From TMP-86 sp964247385 (GTDB taxonomy: Bacteria > Pseudomonadota > Gammaproteobacteria > Steroidobacterales > Steroidobacteraceae): a DNA stretch of 64,000 nucleotides. Each line of letters opens with the position of its first letter. Within the stretch, counting starts at the first letter, position 1. The notes beneath the pieces are model-generated. The model searched no databases. It was not told the origin of the DNA and saw nothing but the letters and a program-made list of their open reading frames with translations. Of this stretch, positions 13,966 through 22,725 are shown in pieces. The translations under genes and the position numbers were made by a program. The DNA lies in the NCBI GenBank assembly GCA_964247385.1, contig CAXTUB010000006.1, positions 107,088 through 171,087 of the forward strand, in the 5' to 3' direction.

Positions 13966-16450
13966 GCCGCAGTGTGAGCAGAGGCGATGCGCTCGCGGCG
14001 CGCCGGGTGGCCCAGACCCCAGCCAGTCCCACTAGCAATGTTCCGCTGGCGAGGCCGATGAGCCAAAGCCATGGATCGAAGGCGTACGGCACGGCGAAGA
14101 GCTTGCGCGCCAGCACCCAACCGATGATGGATGCGCCCACCGCGGCGAGCGTGCCTGACAGGAAGCCGAGGGTCGCAAACTCCGCCGCAATGCCTTGCAG
14201 CACCGTCGAGCGCCGCGCGCCCAAGGTGCGCAGCATGGCGCTCTCGTAACGGCGCTCATCGCGCGTGGATTGAACCGCGGCGAGCAGCACGACGAACCCC
14301 GCCGCCAGCGTGAACAAAAAAACATATTGAACGGCGAGCGAAGCTCGATCGATGACGGATCGGATCTGCTTCAAGATGGCATCGACGTCGATCACCGACA
14401 CGCTGGGAAATTGACGCACCAGGCCGACCAGCTCGGGTCTTTGACTTGGTCTCAAGAATACGCTCGTCATGTAAGTGCCGGCCGCCCCATCGAGAACCCC
14501 AGGCGGGAAGACTAGAAAAAAATTGGGCCGGAAGGTGTCCCAACGCACCTTGCGCACGCTTGCGATGCGCGCGGACACCGGCTCGCCCGCTACGTCGAAT
14601 TGCATGATATCGCCGACGCCGACGTGCAAATCTTCTTGATATTCGCTCGAAATCGAGACGAGCGCTTGGCCGGAATCGGAATGTGACCACCATCGGCCGG
14701 CGACGATGCGATTGTCGCTCGGCAGCGCATCGCTCCAGGTGAGGTTTTGCTCGCGCTCGATGAAGCCTTTGCCGCGATCGCCAAGCCCGCGCAGGTTCTG
14801 CGCTGATACGCCGTTAACGCCGACGATGCGCGCGCGCACCATCGGGTACAACGGCGGTGTGCCCAAATGCCGGTCTTGCAAATACGCGAGGAGCGGTGCC
14901 CGCTCGTCGGGCTTGATATTGATGAGAAAATTGTTCGGCACATTGTCGGGCAATGTGCGGCGCCAATCTTGCAGCAGATCTCCGCGCACTACTGCCAATA
15001 ACAGCAGCACCATCAGGCCCAAGCCGAAGGCGACGATTTGCACCACACTGTCCGCGCCGCGCCGCGACACATTGGCAAGGCCGTAGCGCCAGGCGACACC
15101 CACTCCGCCGCGCAGCCTATGCGTGAGGAACACGAGGCCGGCACCGGCCAGCCCGAGCACTGCGGCGACCGCCAAGACTCCAGCGAATAAATAGGCGACC
15201 AGGAGACTGTCGCGCACCAAGACCCAAACGATGGCGAGCAAGGCGCCCAGCCCAATCAAGTAGCTTGCGCCCAGCGCAAGCTTCGGAGCCTCGACACTCT
15301 TGCGCAGCACTCGCAAAGGCGGCGTGTTCTTGAGCTGAAGGAGCGGCGGCAGGGCAAATCCAGCAAGCATCGCAATCACTGTCGCCAACGCGAGCGGCAC
15401 GGGTGCAAAGGTCGCTTGCGGCAATTGATTGCGAATCAAATCGCGCAGCAGCCACGCAAGTCCTTCTTGCGCGAAATAACCGACCCCGGTGCCGGCTGCG
15501 ACCGCGATGAGTCCTACGAGCAACAATTCGAGGAGCGTGGCTTGCAACACGAACGCTTGCGACGCGCCCATGCATTTCATCAGCGCCACGGTATCGATAT
15601 GCCGCTGCGTGTAGCGGCGAGCGCCCATGGCCACCGCGACGGCGCCGAGCAACACCGAGGCGAGGCTCGCGAGATTCAAAAATCGCGTCGAGCGCTCGAT
15701 GGCCGAGCCCAACTGCCGGCTCGATTCTTCGATCTCCTCGATGCGCTCGCCCGGCTTGCGCGCGTGCTCGAGCCAGCGGCGAAATTCGGCCACCCGCTCG
15801 ACATCGCCTGCGAACAAACCGGCATATGTCACGCGGCTTCCGGGCTGCACGAGCTCGGTAGCCGGAAGAGAACCGCGTGCAATCAGCATCGGCGGTGCGA
15901 GCCCGACGAAGGCCGAGCCCTGGTCAGGACGATAGTCCAGCACGCGCGTGATCCGAAACGTCGCCGCACCGATGGTGATCGGTGAGCCCACCTGTAGATT
16001 CAGTCGCGCCATGATGCGCGAGTCAGCCCACGCATCTTGCGCAGCGGGAACGCCCGTCACGGCCTGCGCGGGACCGAAGGGGAACGAGGCCACACGCACC
16101 GTGCCGCGTAGCGGGTACGCATCGCTGGCTGCCACCAAGGAGATGAGTTGACTCTGCGTGCCCGCGAACACGGCCGTCGGCATGAGATCGACACGCGCGC
16201 TGCGCACGCCGCGGCGCTGCGCTTCCGCAAAATAGCGCGGCGCCAAATCGTTCGATGCCTCGATGCGCAAGTCGGCGGCCAACACCTCGCCCGCTTGGAT
16301 GCGCACGCCCCGCTCAATGCGATTGGTGAAGAATCCGACCGCAGTCAAGGCCGTGACGGCCACGCTGAGCGCCAACAGCAGCACGAGCAACTCGCGCGAT
16401 TTGAGATCGCGCCACAAGTTGCGCAGCGCGAACACCGCTGCCCGCCTCAA
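13958..16450 (-). CDS. YbbP-like ABC transporter permease (FtsX family)
   Basis: About 830 residues. Large permease with duplicated FtsX/MacB-type domains. A first helix (RELLVLLLALSVAVTALTAVGFF) precedes a long periplasmic domain. Membrane segments occur in the middle (about 260-470) and at the C terminus, ending ASASPLLTLRRN. It keeps the family's LRPNF-like core (FRPNFFLVFPPGVLDG) and a NLTW segment. The start is taken as the TTG at 16450, whose bases overlap the ATPase stop; an ATG at 16498 would overlap the ATPase gene by 52 bp. With the adjacent ATPase and divergent tesA this reproduces the E. coli ybbP-ybbA/tesA arrangement. The transported molecule is not established. Confidence 0.9.
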   Translation of the reverse strand: MRRAAVFALRNLWRDLKSRELLVLLLALSVAVTALTAVGFFTNRIERGVRIQAGEVLAADLRIEASNDLAPRYFAEAQRRGVRSARVDLMPTAVFAGTQSQLISLVAASDAYPLRGTVRVASFPFGPAQAVTGVPAAQDAWADSRIMARLNLQVGSPITIGAATFRITRVLDYRPDQGSAFVGLAPPMLIARGSLPATELVQPGSRVTYAGLFAGDVERVAEFRRWLEHARKPGERIEEIEESSRQLGSAIERSTRFLNLASLASVLLGAVAVAMGARRYTQRHIDTVALMKCMGASQAFVLQATLLELLLVGLIAVAAGTGVGYFAQEGLAWLLRDLIRNQLPQATFAPVPLALATVIAMLAGFALPPLLQLKNTPPLRVLRKSVEAPKLALGASYLIGLGALLAIVWVLVRDSLLVAYLFAGVLAVAAVLGLAGAGLVFLTHRLRGGVGVAWRYGLANVSRRGADSVVQIVAFGLGLMVLLLLAVVRGDLLQDWRRTLPDNVPNNFLINIKPDERAPLLAYLQDRHLGTPPLYPMVRARIVGVNGVSAQNLRGLGDRGKGFIEREQNLTWSDALPSDNRIVAGRWWSHSDSGQALVSISSEYQEDLHVGVGDIMQFDVAGEPVSARIASVRKVRWDTFRPNFFLVFPPGVLDGAAGTYMTSVFLRPSQRPELVGLVRQFPSVSVIDVDAILKQIRSVIDRASLAVQYVFLFTLAAGFVVLLAAVQSTRDERRYESAMLRTLGARRSTVLQGIAAEFATLGFLSGTLAAVGASIIGWVLARKLFAVPYAFDPWLWLIGLASGTLLVGLAGVWATRRAASASPLLTLRRN

Positions 16451-17139
16451 GCGGCTTGCACCGGGCGGCCGCCTTCGAGCTCGAGCACATCGCGGCAACG
16501 CCCGGCCAAGTCGCGATCATGGGTCACCAAGACCAAGGTGCTGCCGAGCGTTTGGTTCAAATCGAACAGTAGATCAGTGATTTTTTGTCCCGTGACCGTA
16601 TCCAGATTCCCAGTGGGCTCGTCGGCGAAAAGAATTTGGGGCCGCGTCACGAATGCGCGCGCGATGGCGACGCGCTGTTGCTCACCTCCGGACAACTGTT
16701 TCGGATAATGCGCGAGACGGCTGCCGAGCCCCACTGCGCTCATGACCTCACGCCCCGCTTCCCGCGCATCGCGCCGTCCAGCCAGCTCCAGCGGCAACAT
16801 GACGTTCTCAAGCGCAGTCAGAGCAGGCACCAAATGAAACGACTGAAAAACGAAGCCGACATGACGGCCGCGCACGGCTGCGCGGCCATCTTCGTCGAGC
16901 GCGTTCAAATCGTTCCCGGCCAGAAGAACTCGGCCGCTCGTCGGCAAGTCCAACCCGGCAAGCAGCGCAAGCAAGGTCGACTTGCCCGCGCCCGATGCGC
17001 CGACAATCGCGAGCGAATCGCCGGCATTCACGCAAATGCTGACATCGGACAAAATCGTGAGCGGCGCATCTCCGCTGCCCGACGGGCTCGGAACGATTTT
17101 GGCGAGGTCTTGCGCTCGCAACACAGAGGAGTCATTCAT
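16447..17139 (-). CDS. YbbA-like ABC transporter ATP-binding protein
   Basis: 230 residues from the ATG at 17139 (MNDSSVLRAQDLAK). LolD/MacB-type ATPase: Walker A GASGAGKST at about 48-56, Q-loop FVFQSFHLVPALT, signature LSGGEQQRVAIARA, Walker B ILFADEPTGNLD, and His switch LVTHD. It pairs with the large permease immediately downstream (4-bp overlap). Its start codon overlaps, on the opposite strand, the start codon of tesA. The ribosome-binding site is weak, so a GTG start a few codons later is an alternative. Confidence 0.92.
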   Translation of the reverse strand: MNDSSVLRAQDLAKIVPSPSGSGDAPLTILSDVSICVNAGDSLAIVGASGAGKSTLLALLAGLDLPTSGRVLLAGNDLNALDEDGRAAVRGRHVGFVFQSFHLVPALTALENVMLPLELAGRRDAREAGREVMSAVGLGSRLAHYPKQLSGGEQQRVAIARAFVTRPQILFADEPTGNLDTVTGQKITDLLFDLNQTLGSTLVLVTHDRDLAGRCRDVLELEGGRPVQAA

Positions 17140-17866
17140 GCGGGTCTTTGCATTCTTGATGCGGACAACCAGCGCAATGTTGGGATCGATTGCGCTGCTT
17201 GCAACCGGCGCGCCCTCCATGGCGGCGGCTTCGAAGGCGCCTTTACCAGCGGCATCAGCGGCGCCATCGGCATCGGCGGCGCCATCGGCGGAGCCATCGA
17301 CCGCGCAGGCCGGCACGATCTTGATTTTCGGCGACAGTATCAGCGCCGCCTATGGCATCCCGGTGGAGCAAGGCTGGGCGAGGCTTCTCGAGCGCCGGCT
17401 CGCAGCCCAAGGCTATGCGTATCGTGTCGTCAATGCGAGCGTCAGCGGCGAAACCACTTCGGGCGGCCTTGCGCGCCTGCCGCGCGCGCTTGCCACGCAC
17501 CAGCCGCAATGTGTCGTGCTCGAGTTGGGCGGCAACGATGGCCTGCGCGCGCTCCCCCTCGATCAAATGCGCGACAACTTACGCCGCATGATCGAGCTTG
17601 CAAAGAATGCGCAAGCGCGTGTTCTGCTCGTCGGCATGCGCATTCCACCGAATTACGGCGCGACCTATACGAATGGGTTTCACGCGGTGTTCGACGCGTT
17701 GAGCCAGGAGCAGCGCGTGCCGCTCGTGCCGTTCTTTCTGGAAGAGATTGCGTTGCACACCGATCTCATGCAGCAGGATGGTATCCATCCGAACATCGGC
17801 GGCCAAGCCAAGCTCCTCGACAACGTGTGGCCGCAAATCGTGCCGCTTCTCAGTAAGACTCGATGA
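17138..17866 (+). CDS. tesA: TesA-like SGNH hydrolase (thioesterase I / lysophospholipase L1)
   Basis: 242 residues from the ATG at 17138, preceded by AGAGGAG. Signal peptide (LMRTTSAMLGSIALLATGAPSMAAA), then an Ala/Pro/Ser-rich linker (about 30-58) that is absent from E. coli TesA. The SGNH blocks are all present: block I ILIFGDSIS with the nucleophile Ser, block II Gly in SVSGETTSGG, block III GGNDGLR, and block V DGIHPN with catalytic Asp/His. A periplasmic esterase acting on acyl thioesters or lysophospholipids is expected. Divergent from ybbA, the conserved gammaproteobacterial neighbourhood. Confidence 0.93.
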   Translation: MRVFAFLMRTTSAMLGSIALLATGAPSMAAASKAPLPAASAAPSASAAPSAEPSTAQAGTILIFGDSISAAYGIPVEQGWARLLERRLAAQGYAYRVVNASVSGETTSGGLARLPRALATHQPQCVVLELGGNDGLRALPLDQMRDNLRRMIELAKNAQARVLLVGMRIPPNYGATYTNGFHAVFDALSQEQRVPLVPFFLEEIALHTDLMQQDGIHPNIGGQAKLLDNVWPQIVPLLSKTR

Positions 17867-17908
17867 GTGGACGCGGCGCGCAAATGAGGACAGGACTGCA
17901 CGCGCGCA

Positions 17909-18682
17909 TCATTTGATCTGATAAACCAAATTCACCGTCGTCAATTGATCGGTGGGCACCGACCCCACGGGCGGCGCACTGTTGTAGCGCACGCCGTAGC
18001 CCACGCTCAAAGCAAGCGTATCCGTCACGCTGACCTGAATGGCCAAGTCGTTGGCGAGCGATGTATTGATAGCGCCGGTTTCGACTGAAAACTTGTCCAC
18101 CACCTTGGTGGTCTTGGTGATCGAGTGCGAATAGTTCAGGCCTACCGTGGCAACACCCTGGCCGCTGGAATCTTCCTTGGTTCGGCTGATCACCTCGCCT
18201 TCGGGAGTTTGCACGAGAATCTCCGGCCGCAAGCGTCGATAACCTGCGCCGATGAGCCCCGTCAGCTGCGTCGACGGATTGGCAATGAAATCATAGCCTG
18301 CGCCCGTCGCAGCGGTCGCCTGATAAGCAAATCCACTGAATCGGTCTTGCTCGGCACGCAGACTGCCGAACCAGAAAGCATGCGAGGTCAACTTGTAGTC
18401 CGTTTGCCATTTGCCTTCGATGCGTTGCGCCGTGCTGAACGAGGCATTGCGGCCATACAGGCCGCTGAAGGACGCCGAGTTCTTCCAGCGGTTGAATTCC
18501 TCGCTCATATCGAGCTTTACATTTCCCGAAGTGGCCTCGGCGTTGCCGCGCGAGATCAACAGCCCCGCCTCCCCTTTGCCCTGCCAATCGGCCCGCGCCT
18601 GGGTGGAGACCGAAAAAAGAATCAAGGCCAGCCCCGCGCCGAATCCCTCGCGTATTCGAGTGTTCCATTCACTATCTCGCAT
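17909..18682 (-). CDS. DUF481 outer-membrane beta-barrel protein (YdiY-like)
   Basis: 257 residues from the ATG at 18682, which has an ATAGGA just upstream. A signal peptide ending near TQARA is followed by DWQGKGEAGLLISRGNAEATSGNVKLD, the characteristic opening of DUF481, then amphipathic strands and a C-terminal strand ending VNLVYQIK. DUF481 proteins are salt- or acid-induced outer-membrane barrels of unknown function. The gene is separated from the DUF3761 gene upstream by an intrinsic terminator, so it has its own promoter in the short 18683-18715 interval. Confidence 0.88.
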   Translation of the reverse strand: MRDSEWNTRIREGFGAGLALILFSVSTQARADWQGKGEAGLLISRGNAEATSGNVKLDMSEEFNRWKNSASFSGLYGRNASFSTAQRIEGKWQTDYKLTSHAFWFGSLRAEQDRFSGFAYQATAATGAGYDFIANPSTQLTGLIGAGYRRLRPEILVQTPEGEVISRTKEDSSGQGVATVGLNYSHSITKTTKVVDKFSVETGAINTSLANDLAIQVSVTDTLALSVGYGVRYNSAPPVGSVPTDQLTTVNLVYQIK

Positions 18683-18715
18683 TCCTATCGTCCGTCCACC
18701 GTGTTGCGTTCGCCC

Positions 18716-18753
18716 AAAAAAAACGGCGGTGAACCCTCGCGGATTCACCGCCG
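18716..18753 (-). terminator. Intrinsic terminator of the DUF3761 gene
   Basis: On the minus strand a perfect 10-bp stem (CGGCGGTGAA paired with TTCACCGCCG, 10-base loop) is followed directly by eight T residues. It lies 18 bp after the DUF3761 stop codon. Confidence 0.93.
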
Positions 18754-18771
18754 ACCTCGATCGAAAGAAGC

Positions 18772-19407
18772 TTACTTAGTCAGCCAATCGCTCACGCCTC
18801 CGTGATGCGAGCATGCGCCAGTGTGATGCACGGAATGCGAGTAAGTGCCGTCTTTGCACTTCGCGGTCGCTCCTTGCGGATCGCTAGAGGACGCCCTGAT
18901 CGTGGGTGCTCTGCCTGCGCTGTCGCTCGTGGCCGTGGTGTCTGCGGATCTCGCAGTCGTTGCTGAGTTCGCAGCGGCCGCGGCACGCGCAGGCGTAGGT
19001 GCGGGCGCGCTCATCGGAGCGGCTACCGGTGCTGCGCCGGCATCTCCGGACTTGACCACGCCGCCGTGCCCGCTACAAGCACCGCGCCCGGACTTCGCCG
19101 AGGTGGTGCCATCTTTGCAAGTGGATCCACCCGTGCCGGAGGCGGCAGCCGCCTCGGTCTCAGGCCGACTCACGCGCGAAGTCGGCGTTGCCGCGGACGG
19201 AGCCGAAGATGCCGTTGCGGACGAATCGGCTTCGGACGAATCCTTCTTGACACCGCCGTGGCGACTGCAGGCGCCGCGCCCTTTGGCTGTCGATGAGGTT
19301 CCGTCAGCGCAAGTCACCGAGCTCGCATCTTGCGCATGGACTCTCGGGGTCAACGATGCGATGACCAGTGGCGCGGCCAACAGGCTCAATACGTGTTTTA
19401 GTTTCAT
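18772..19407 (-). CDS. Secreted protein with three DUF3761 repeats
   Basis: 211 residues; CAGGAG ribosome-binding site. A signal peptide (KHVLSLLAAPLVIASLTPRVHA) is followed by three copies of a Cys-rich motif of the form CxDGTxSxxxxGACSxHGGV: about residues 33-53, 97-117 and 184-205. They are separated by long Ser/Ala/Thr-rich linkers. Each copy has two Cys and a His pair (GACSxHGG), as in DUF3761. Such proteins are probably exported and the motifs could bind metal or form disulfides. Most family members have one copy, so the triplication is unusual. Function unknown. Followed by a strong terminator. Confidence 0.85.
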   Translation of the reverse strand: MKLKHVLSLLAAPLVIASLTPRVHAQDASSVTCADGTSSTAKGRGACSRHGGVKKDSSEADSSATASSAPSAATPTSRVSRPETEAAAASGTGGSTCKDGTTSAKSGRGACSGHGGVVKSGDAGAAPVAAPMSAPAPTPARAAAAANSATTARSADTTATSDSAGRAPTIRASSSDPQGATAKCKDGTYSHSVHHTGACSHHGGVSDWLTK

Positions 19408-19529
19408 GGATACTCCTGGTTGATCGACGGCGCGATTGTAATCCGCTGAGTCACGGCACGGATTAAAACACGGTCATTCGACGCACCCTCGCTTGGCTCT
19501 ATCGCCAGGAAAGCTCTGCACAGAGCTTC

Positions 19530-19925
19530 CTAGGGCGCGGCCGATTTGTAGCTCTCGATCGAGTCCACGCGAAATACGAAGCGCGTGCGTTGATGCTCCT
19601 CGACGGCGACCTCCACGGCGCCGTTCACCCGCACGTGCGATCGCTCGCCGAGACTCTCCGGCAAATCGACACTCGGCAAGAGCTGCAACTCGGAAGCCGA
19701 CTGACATTGCCGACTCAACGCGGGCGCGTACACGTATTGCGTGCGATCCAGCGTCAGAACGGGTACATGCTCCACCGCTTCTGCGCCTCCGTAACTGCGG
19801 AAATGCAGCGTGCCCGACACGTGCGACTTGAGCGGCGCGAGGAAAAGACATCGGCCATGCCCGATCACACAGCCTCCAAGAGCGGCGCTGGCAACCACCG
19901 CCGACCATCGGATAAGAATTTGCAT
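19530..19925 (-). CDS. Small lipoprotein of unknown function
   Basis: 131 residues from the ATG at 19925. The signal peptide ends in the lipobox AALGGC (Cys about 18), so it should be lipid-anchored. The mature part has four further Cys or beta-strand-like segments (GTLHFRSYGG, VPVLTLDRTQYVYAP, HVRVNGAVEVAVEEHQRTRFVFRVDSIESY) suggesting a compact beta domain. No family recognised. It is divergent from fadD; the two share the 19926-20047 interval. Confidence 0.65.
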   Translation of the reverse strand: MQILIRWSAVVASAALGGCVIGHGRCLFLAPLKSHVSGTLHFRSYGGAEAVEHVPVLTLDRTQYVYAPALSRQCQSASELQLLPSVDLPESLGERSHVRVNGAVEVAVEEHQRTRFVFRVDSIESYKSAAP

Positions 19926-20047
19926 GGCTGCAAAATAGCATGGCTCATGTCTCGGGCGCGCTGAAGTGCTGCGCACTCGCTCGTGTCGCGCCGTCTACGG
20001 AAGTGGTATACAGCCTGCCAATCCGGACGGAGGAGCGGGCCGCTAGC

Positions 20048-21730
20048 GTGGAAAAAATCTGGTTGCAGCATTACCCGCCGGGCGTGCGCGCCGAGATCGA
20101 TCCGGATGAGTTTGGCTCGCTCAATGAGGTATTCGCGAGAGCCTGCGAAACGTTTGCCTCGTCCACCGCCTTCAGCAACATGAATGCGAGCATCTCGTAT
20201 GCTCAACTCGAAGTGCTCACACGCGCGTTCGCCGCGTGGCTGCAGCAGAAAAGCGGTCTGCAGCGGGGCGATCGAATTGCCATCATGTTGCCGAACTTAC
20301 TGCAGTACCCCGTTGCGCTGTTCGGCGCCCTGCGGGCCGGCCTCGTCGTCGTGAACACCAACCCCATGTACACGGCCACCGAGCTCGAGCACCAGCTTGC
20401 CGACTCCGGCGCACGCGCCATCGTCATTCTGGAGAACTTCGCGCACGTGTTGGAAGGCGCGCTCGCGCGGACTCGCATCGAGAAGGTGCTGGTCACCGCG
20501 GTGGGAGATCTACTGGGTTTCCCGCGCGGGCTGATCACCAACGCCGTTTTGCGCTACGTGCACAAGAAAGTGCCGCGCTGGCATATCGCGGGCGCGCTGC
20601 GGTTCAAGAGCACCTTGGCGGCGGGACTCGGCTTGGATTTCCAAGCCGTCACGGTGGGGCCGGCGGACATCGCGTTCCTGCAATACACGGGCGGCACCAC
20701 CGGGGTATCCAAAGCCGCCATGCTGACTCATCGCAACATGGTTGCGAATGTCCTGCAATCCGCCGAGATGCTTTGCGCCGAGCCTTTGCCCGCGAAAGAC
20801 CGCACTGCCATCACGGCGCTGCCGCTCTATCACATCTTCTCACTCGCCGTGAATGGCCTTCTTTTCATGCATCTGGGGGCGCGCAACTTACTCATCACCA
20901 ATCCACGCGATTTCCGCAGCTTCGTTGCCGATTTACGCCGCAACCGTTTTCAATTCATCAGCGGGGTCAATACCCTGTTCAATGGGCTGTTGCACACGGA
21001 AGGATTCGATCAAGTCGATTTCAGCGCGCTGCGCATCACCATGGGCGGCGGCATGGCCGTGCAAAAGGCCGTGGCCGATGAATGGAAGCGGGTCACCGGG
21101 TGCCCATTGAGCCAGGGTTGGGGATTGACCGAGACATCGCCGGTGGTCACGGTGAATCCACCGGACCTCGAATTCAATGATTCGATCGGACTACCGCTAC
21201 CTTCCACCGAAGTGTCGGTGCGCGATGAAGACGGCAATGATTTGGGCGTGGGAAAGATTGGCGAGCTCTGCGTGCGCGGGCCTCAAGTGATGGCGGGATA
21301 CTGGAACCGTCCCGACGAGACCGCAAAGGTCATGCATGGCGACTGGCTGCGCACCGGCGACATTGGGCATATGGACAAGCACGGTTTCGTGTTCATCGAA
21401 GACCGTAAGAAAGACATGATCCTCGTGTCCGGCTTCAACGTGTACCCGAACGAGGTCGAGGGCGTCGCCGCTGAAATGCCCGACGTGCTCGAGTGCGCGG
21501 CAGTCGCTCAACCCGACGCGCACTCCGATGAAGTCGTTGCGCTATTCGTCGTGAAAAAAAATGCGGGCCTGACCGCAGAGGCGATTACCACCCACTGCCG
21601 CAGCAAGCTCACTGCCTATAAGGTGCCGAAGCACATCTACTTCCGCGACGAGCTGCCCAAGAGCAACGTGGGAAAAATTCTGCGCCGCGTGTTGCGCGAT
21701 GAGCTACGAAGCGCCAACGCAGCGCGTTGA
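20048..21730 (+). CDS. fadD: FadD, long-chain fatty acid-CoA ligase
   Basis: 560 residues from the GTG at 20048, chosen because MEKIWLQHYPPGVRAEID aligns with the start of E. coli FadD and a GGAGGAG lies upstream; the frame stays open back to 19940. It activates fatty acids to acyl-CoA through an acyl-adenylate. Motifs: P-loop YTGGTTGVSK, the linker/gate region QGWGLTETSP, the TGD core WLRTGDIGHMD and the A10 lysine region KSNVGKILRR. Cytoplasmic, membrane-associated; supplies beta-oxidation. No other fad gene is near. Confidence 0.95.
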   Translation: MEKIWLQHYPPGVRAEIDPDEFGSLNEVFARACETFASSTAFSNMNASISYAQLEVLTRAFAAWLQQKSGLQRGDRIAIMLPNLLQYPVALFGALRAGLVVVNTNPMYTATELEHQLADSGARAIVILENFAHVLEGALARTRIEKVLVTAVGDLLGFPRGLITNAVLRYVHKKVPRWHIAGALRFKSTLAAGLGLDFQAVTVGPADIAFLQYTGGTTGVSKAAMLTHRNMVANVLQSAEMLCAEPLPAKDRTAITALPLYHIFSLAVNGLLFMHLGARNLLITNPRDFRSFVADLRRNRFQFISGVNTLFNGLLHTEGFDQVDFSALRITMGGGMAVQKAVADEWKRVTGCPLSQGWGLTETSPVVTVNPPDLEFNDSIGLPLPSTEVSVRDEDGNDLGVGKIGELCVRGPQVMAGYWNRPDETAKVMHGDWLRTGDIGHMDKHGFVFIEDRKKDMILVSGFNVYPNEVEGVAAEMPDVLECAAVAQPDAHSDEVVALFVVKKNAGLTAEAITTHCRSKLTAYKVPKHIYFRDELPKSNVGKILRRVLRDELRSANAAR

Positions 21731-21777
21731 ACGTCTCGTAGCCGCGTTGATCGTCTCGTAGCCCCTTGCAGAAGCGG

Positions 21778-22674
21778 CTAGGTCCAGTCGCCGCCGCCCG
21801 AGCCGCCGTCCCACGATCCACCCGAGGAATCGCCGCCGTCCCAGGATGCATTGGACGCTCCCGCGTCATTCCACGAGCCCGCATCGGACACCCCGAAGTC
21901 GGCACCTCCCATATTTGCGTTTTGATCCCACGCGGAATTCGCCGGATCACCGCCGGCCCCCTCCAGACCCGAATCCGCCAGACGCGTGTGCTCGCCGCCC
22001 TGCGTGAAACGATGCATGAGCTCCTCACCCGCAACCACCCCTGCACCCACCGCAAGGCCGCTTGCAAGACTGCTGCCGAAGCCGCCCCCCATGCCGCCGA
22101 CAGGCGGCGCCATGCCACCCGGATAGGGCGAGCCCGCCGGCGCAGCGCCCGCATAATTTCCCGCGCCGGGGTAGCCTCCGCGCGCGGCATATCCCGAAGC
22201 GGCAAGTGAACTGGCGCGGCGGCGGCGGAACAAAAAGAACGCAAGTGCGCCTGCCACGAGCAGCACGATCCAGCCGAGCGAGATGCCTGTGCGGCCCGAA
22301 TCACGGCTGATGCCGTTCTGCATGCTCGATCGAGGCGCAAGCTCGGCGCGCAGCCGGCTCGCGGAAGCGGCGTTCGCAAAGGACAGTTGCGGATCGATTT
22401 GCTCGGCTACGCGAAGCTCCGAGCGCGCCGCATCGAAGTGGCCAGCGCGCGCATGGACCTCGGCGGCCACGTAATGAGCTTTGGCGCTTGCAGGGTGGTC
22501 GCGTAGTACTTGCGCCATCATGCCCTCGGCCTGTTGCACTCGGCCAGAATTGGCCGCTTCATACACTTCATGAAGGGTAGGGTCGGCCGCCCAAGCTGAT
22601 GCCGTCACCGCCATTGCGCAACCTAAAACCCAACTCTTCAATAATTGCTTCTGCACGTAGGATCGCTTCTGCAT
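21778..22674 (-). CDS. TPR-containing membrane protein with Gly/Trp/Asp-rich tail
   Basis: 298 residues from the ATG at 22674, preceded by GAGGAG. A signal peptide (VLGCAMAVTASAWA) is followed by TPR-like helices (TLHEVYEAANSGRVQQAEGMM, AKAHYVAAEVHARAGHFDAA). A membrane helix (IVLLVAGALAFFLF, about 150-164) is followed by a basic stop and a long Gly/Ala/Pro-rich region ending in repeats of the type SWDGGxSSGG. It resembles exported proteins whose TPR part faces the periplasm and whose Gly-rich tail is disordered. No specific function can be read. The gene is convergent with fadD and lies upstream of hemE. Confidence 0.75.
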   Translation of the reverse strand: MQKRSYVQKQLLKSWVLGCAMAVTASAWAADPTLHEVYEAANSGRVQQAEGMMAQVLRDHPASAKAHYVAAEVHARAGHFDAARSELRVAEQIDPQLSFANAASASRLRAELAPRSSMQNGISRDSGRTGISLGWIVLLVAGALAFFLFRRRRASSLAASGYAARGGYPGAGNYAGAAPAGSPYPGGMAPPVGGMGGGFGSSLASGLAVGAGVVAGEELMHRFTQGGEHTRLADSGLEGAGGDPANSAWDQNANMGGADFGVSDAGSWNDAGASNASWDGGDSSGGSWDGGSGGGDWT

Positions 22675-22725
22675 GTGGAATCTCCTCGAGAGACGCTGGC
22701 TTGGATGAGGGCGCAAGGCGCAAGT

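Noticed and set aside
18772..19407. DUF3761 protein as the missing RiPP precursor
   Set aside because: Its Cys motifs differ from DUF2282 precursors, it is 7 kb from the DUF692 pair, and it is much longer than such precursors.
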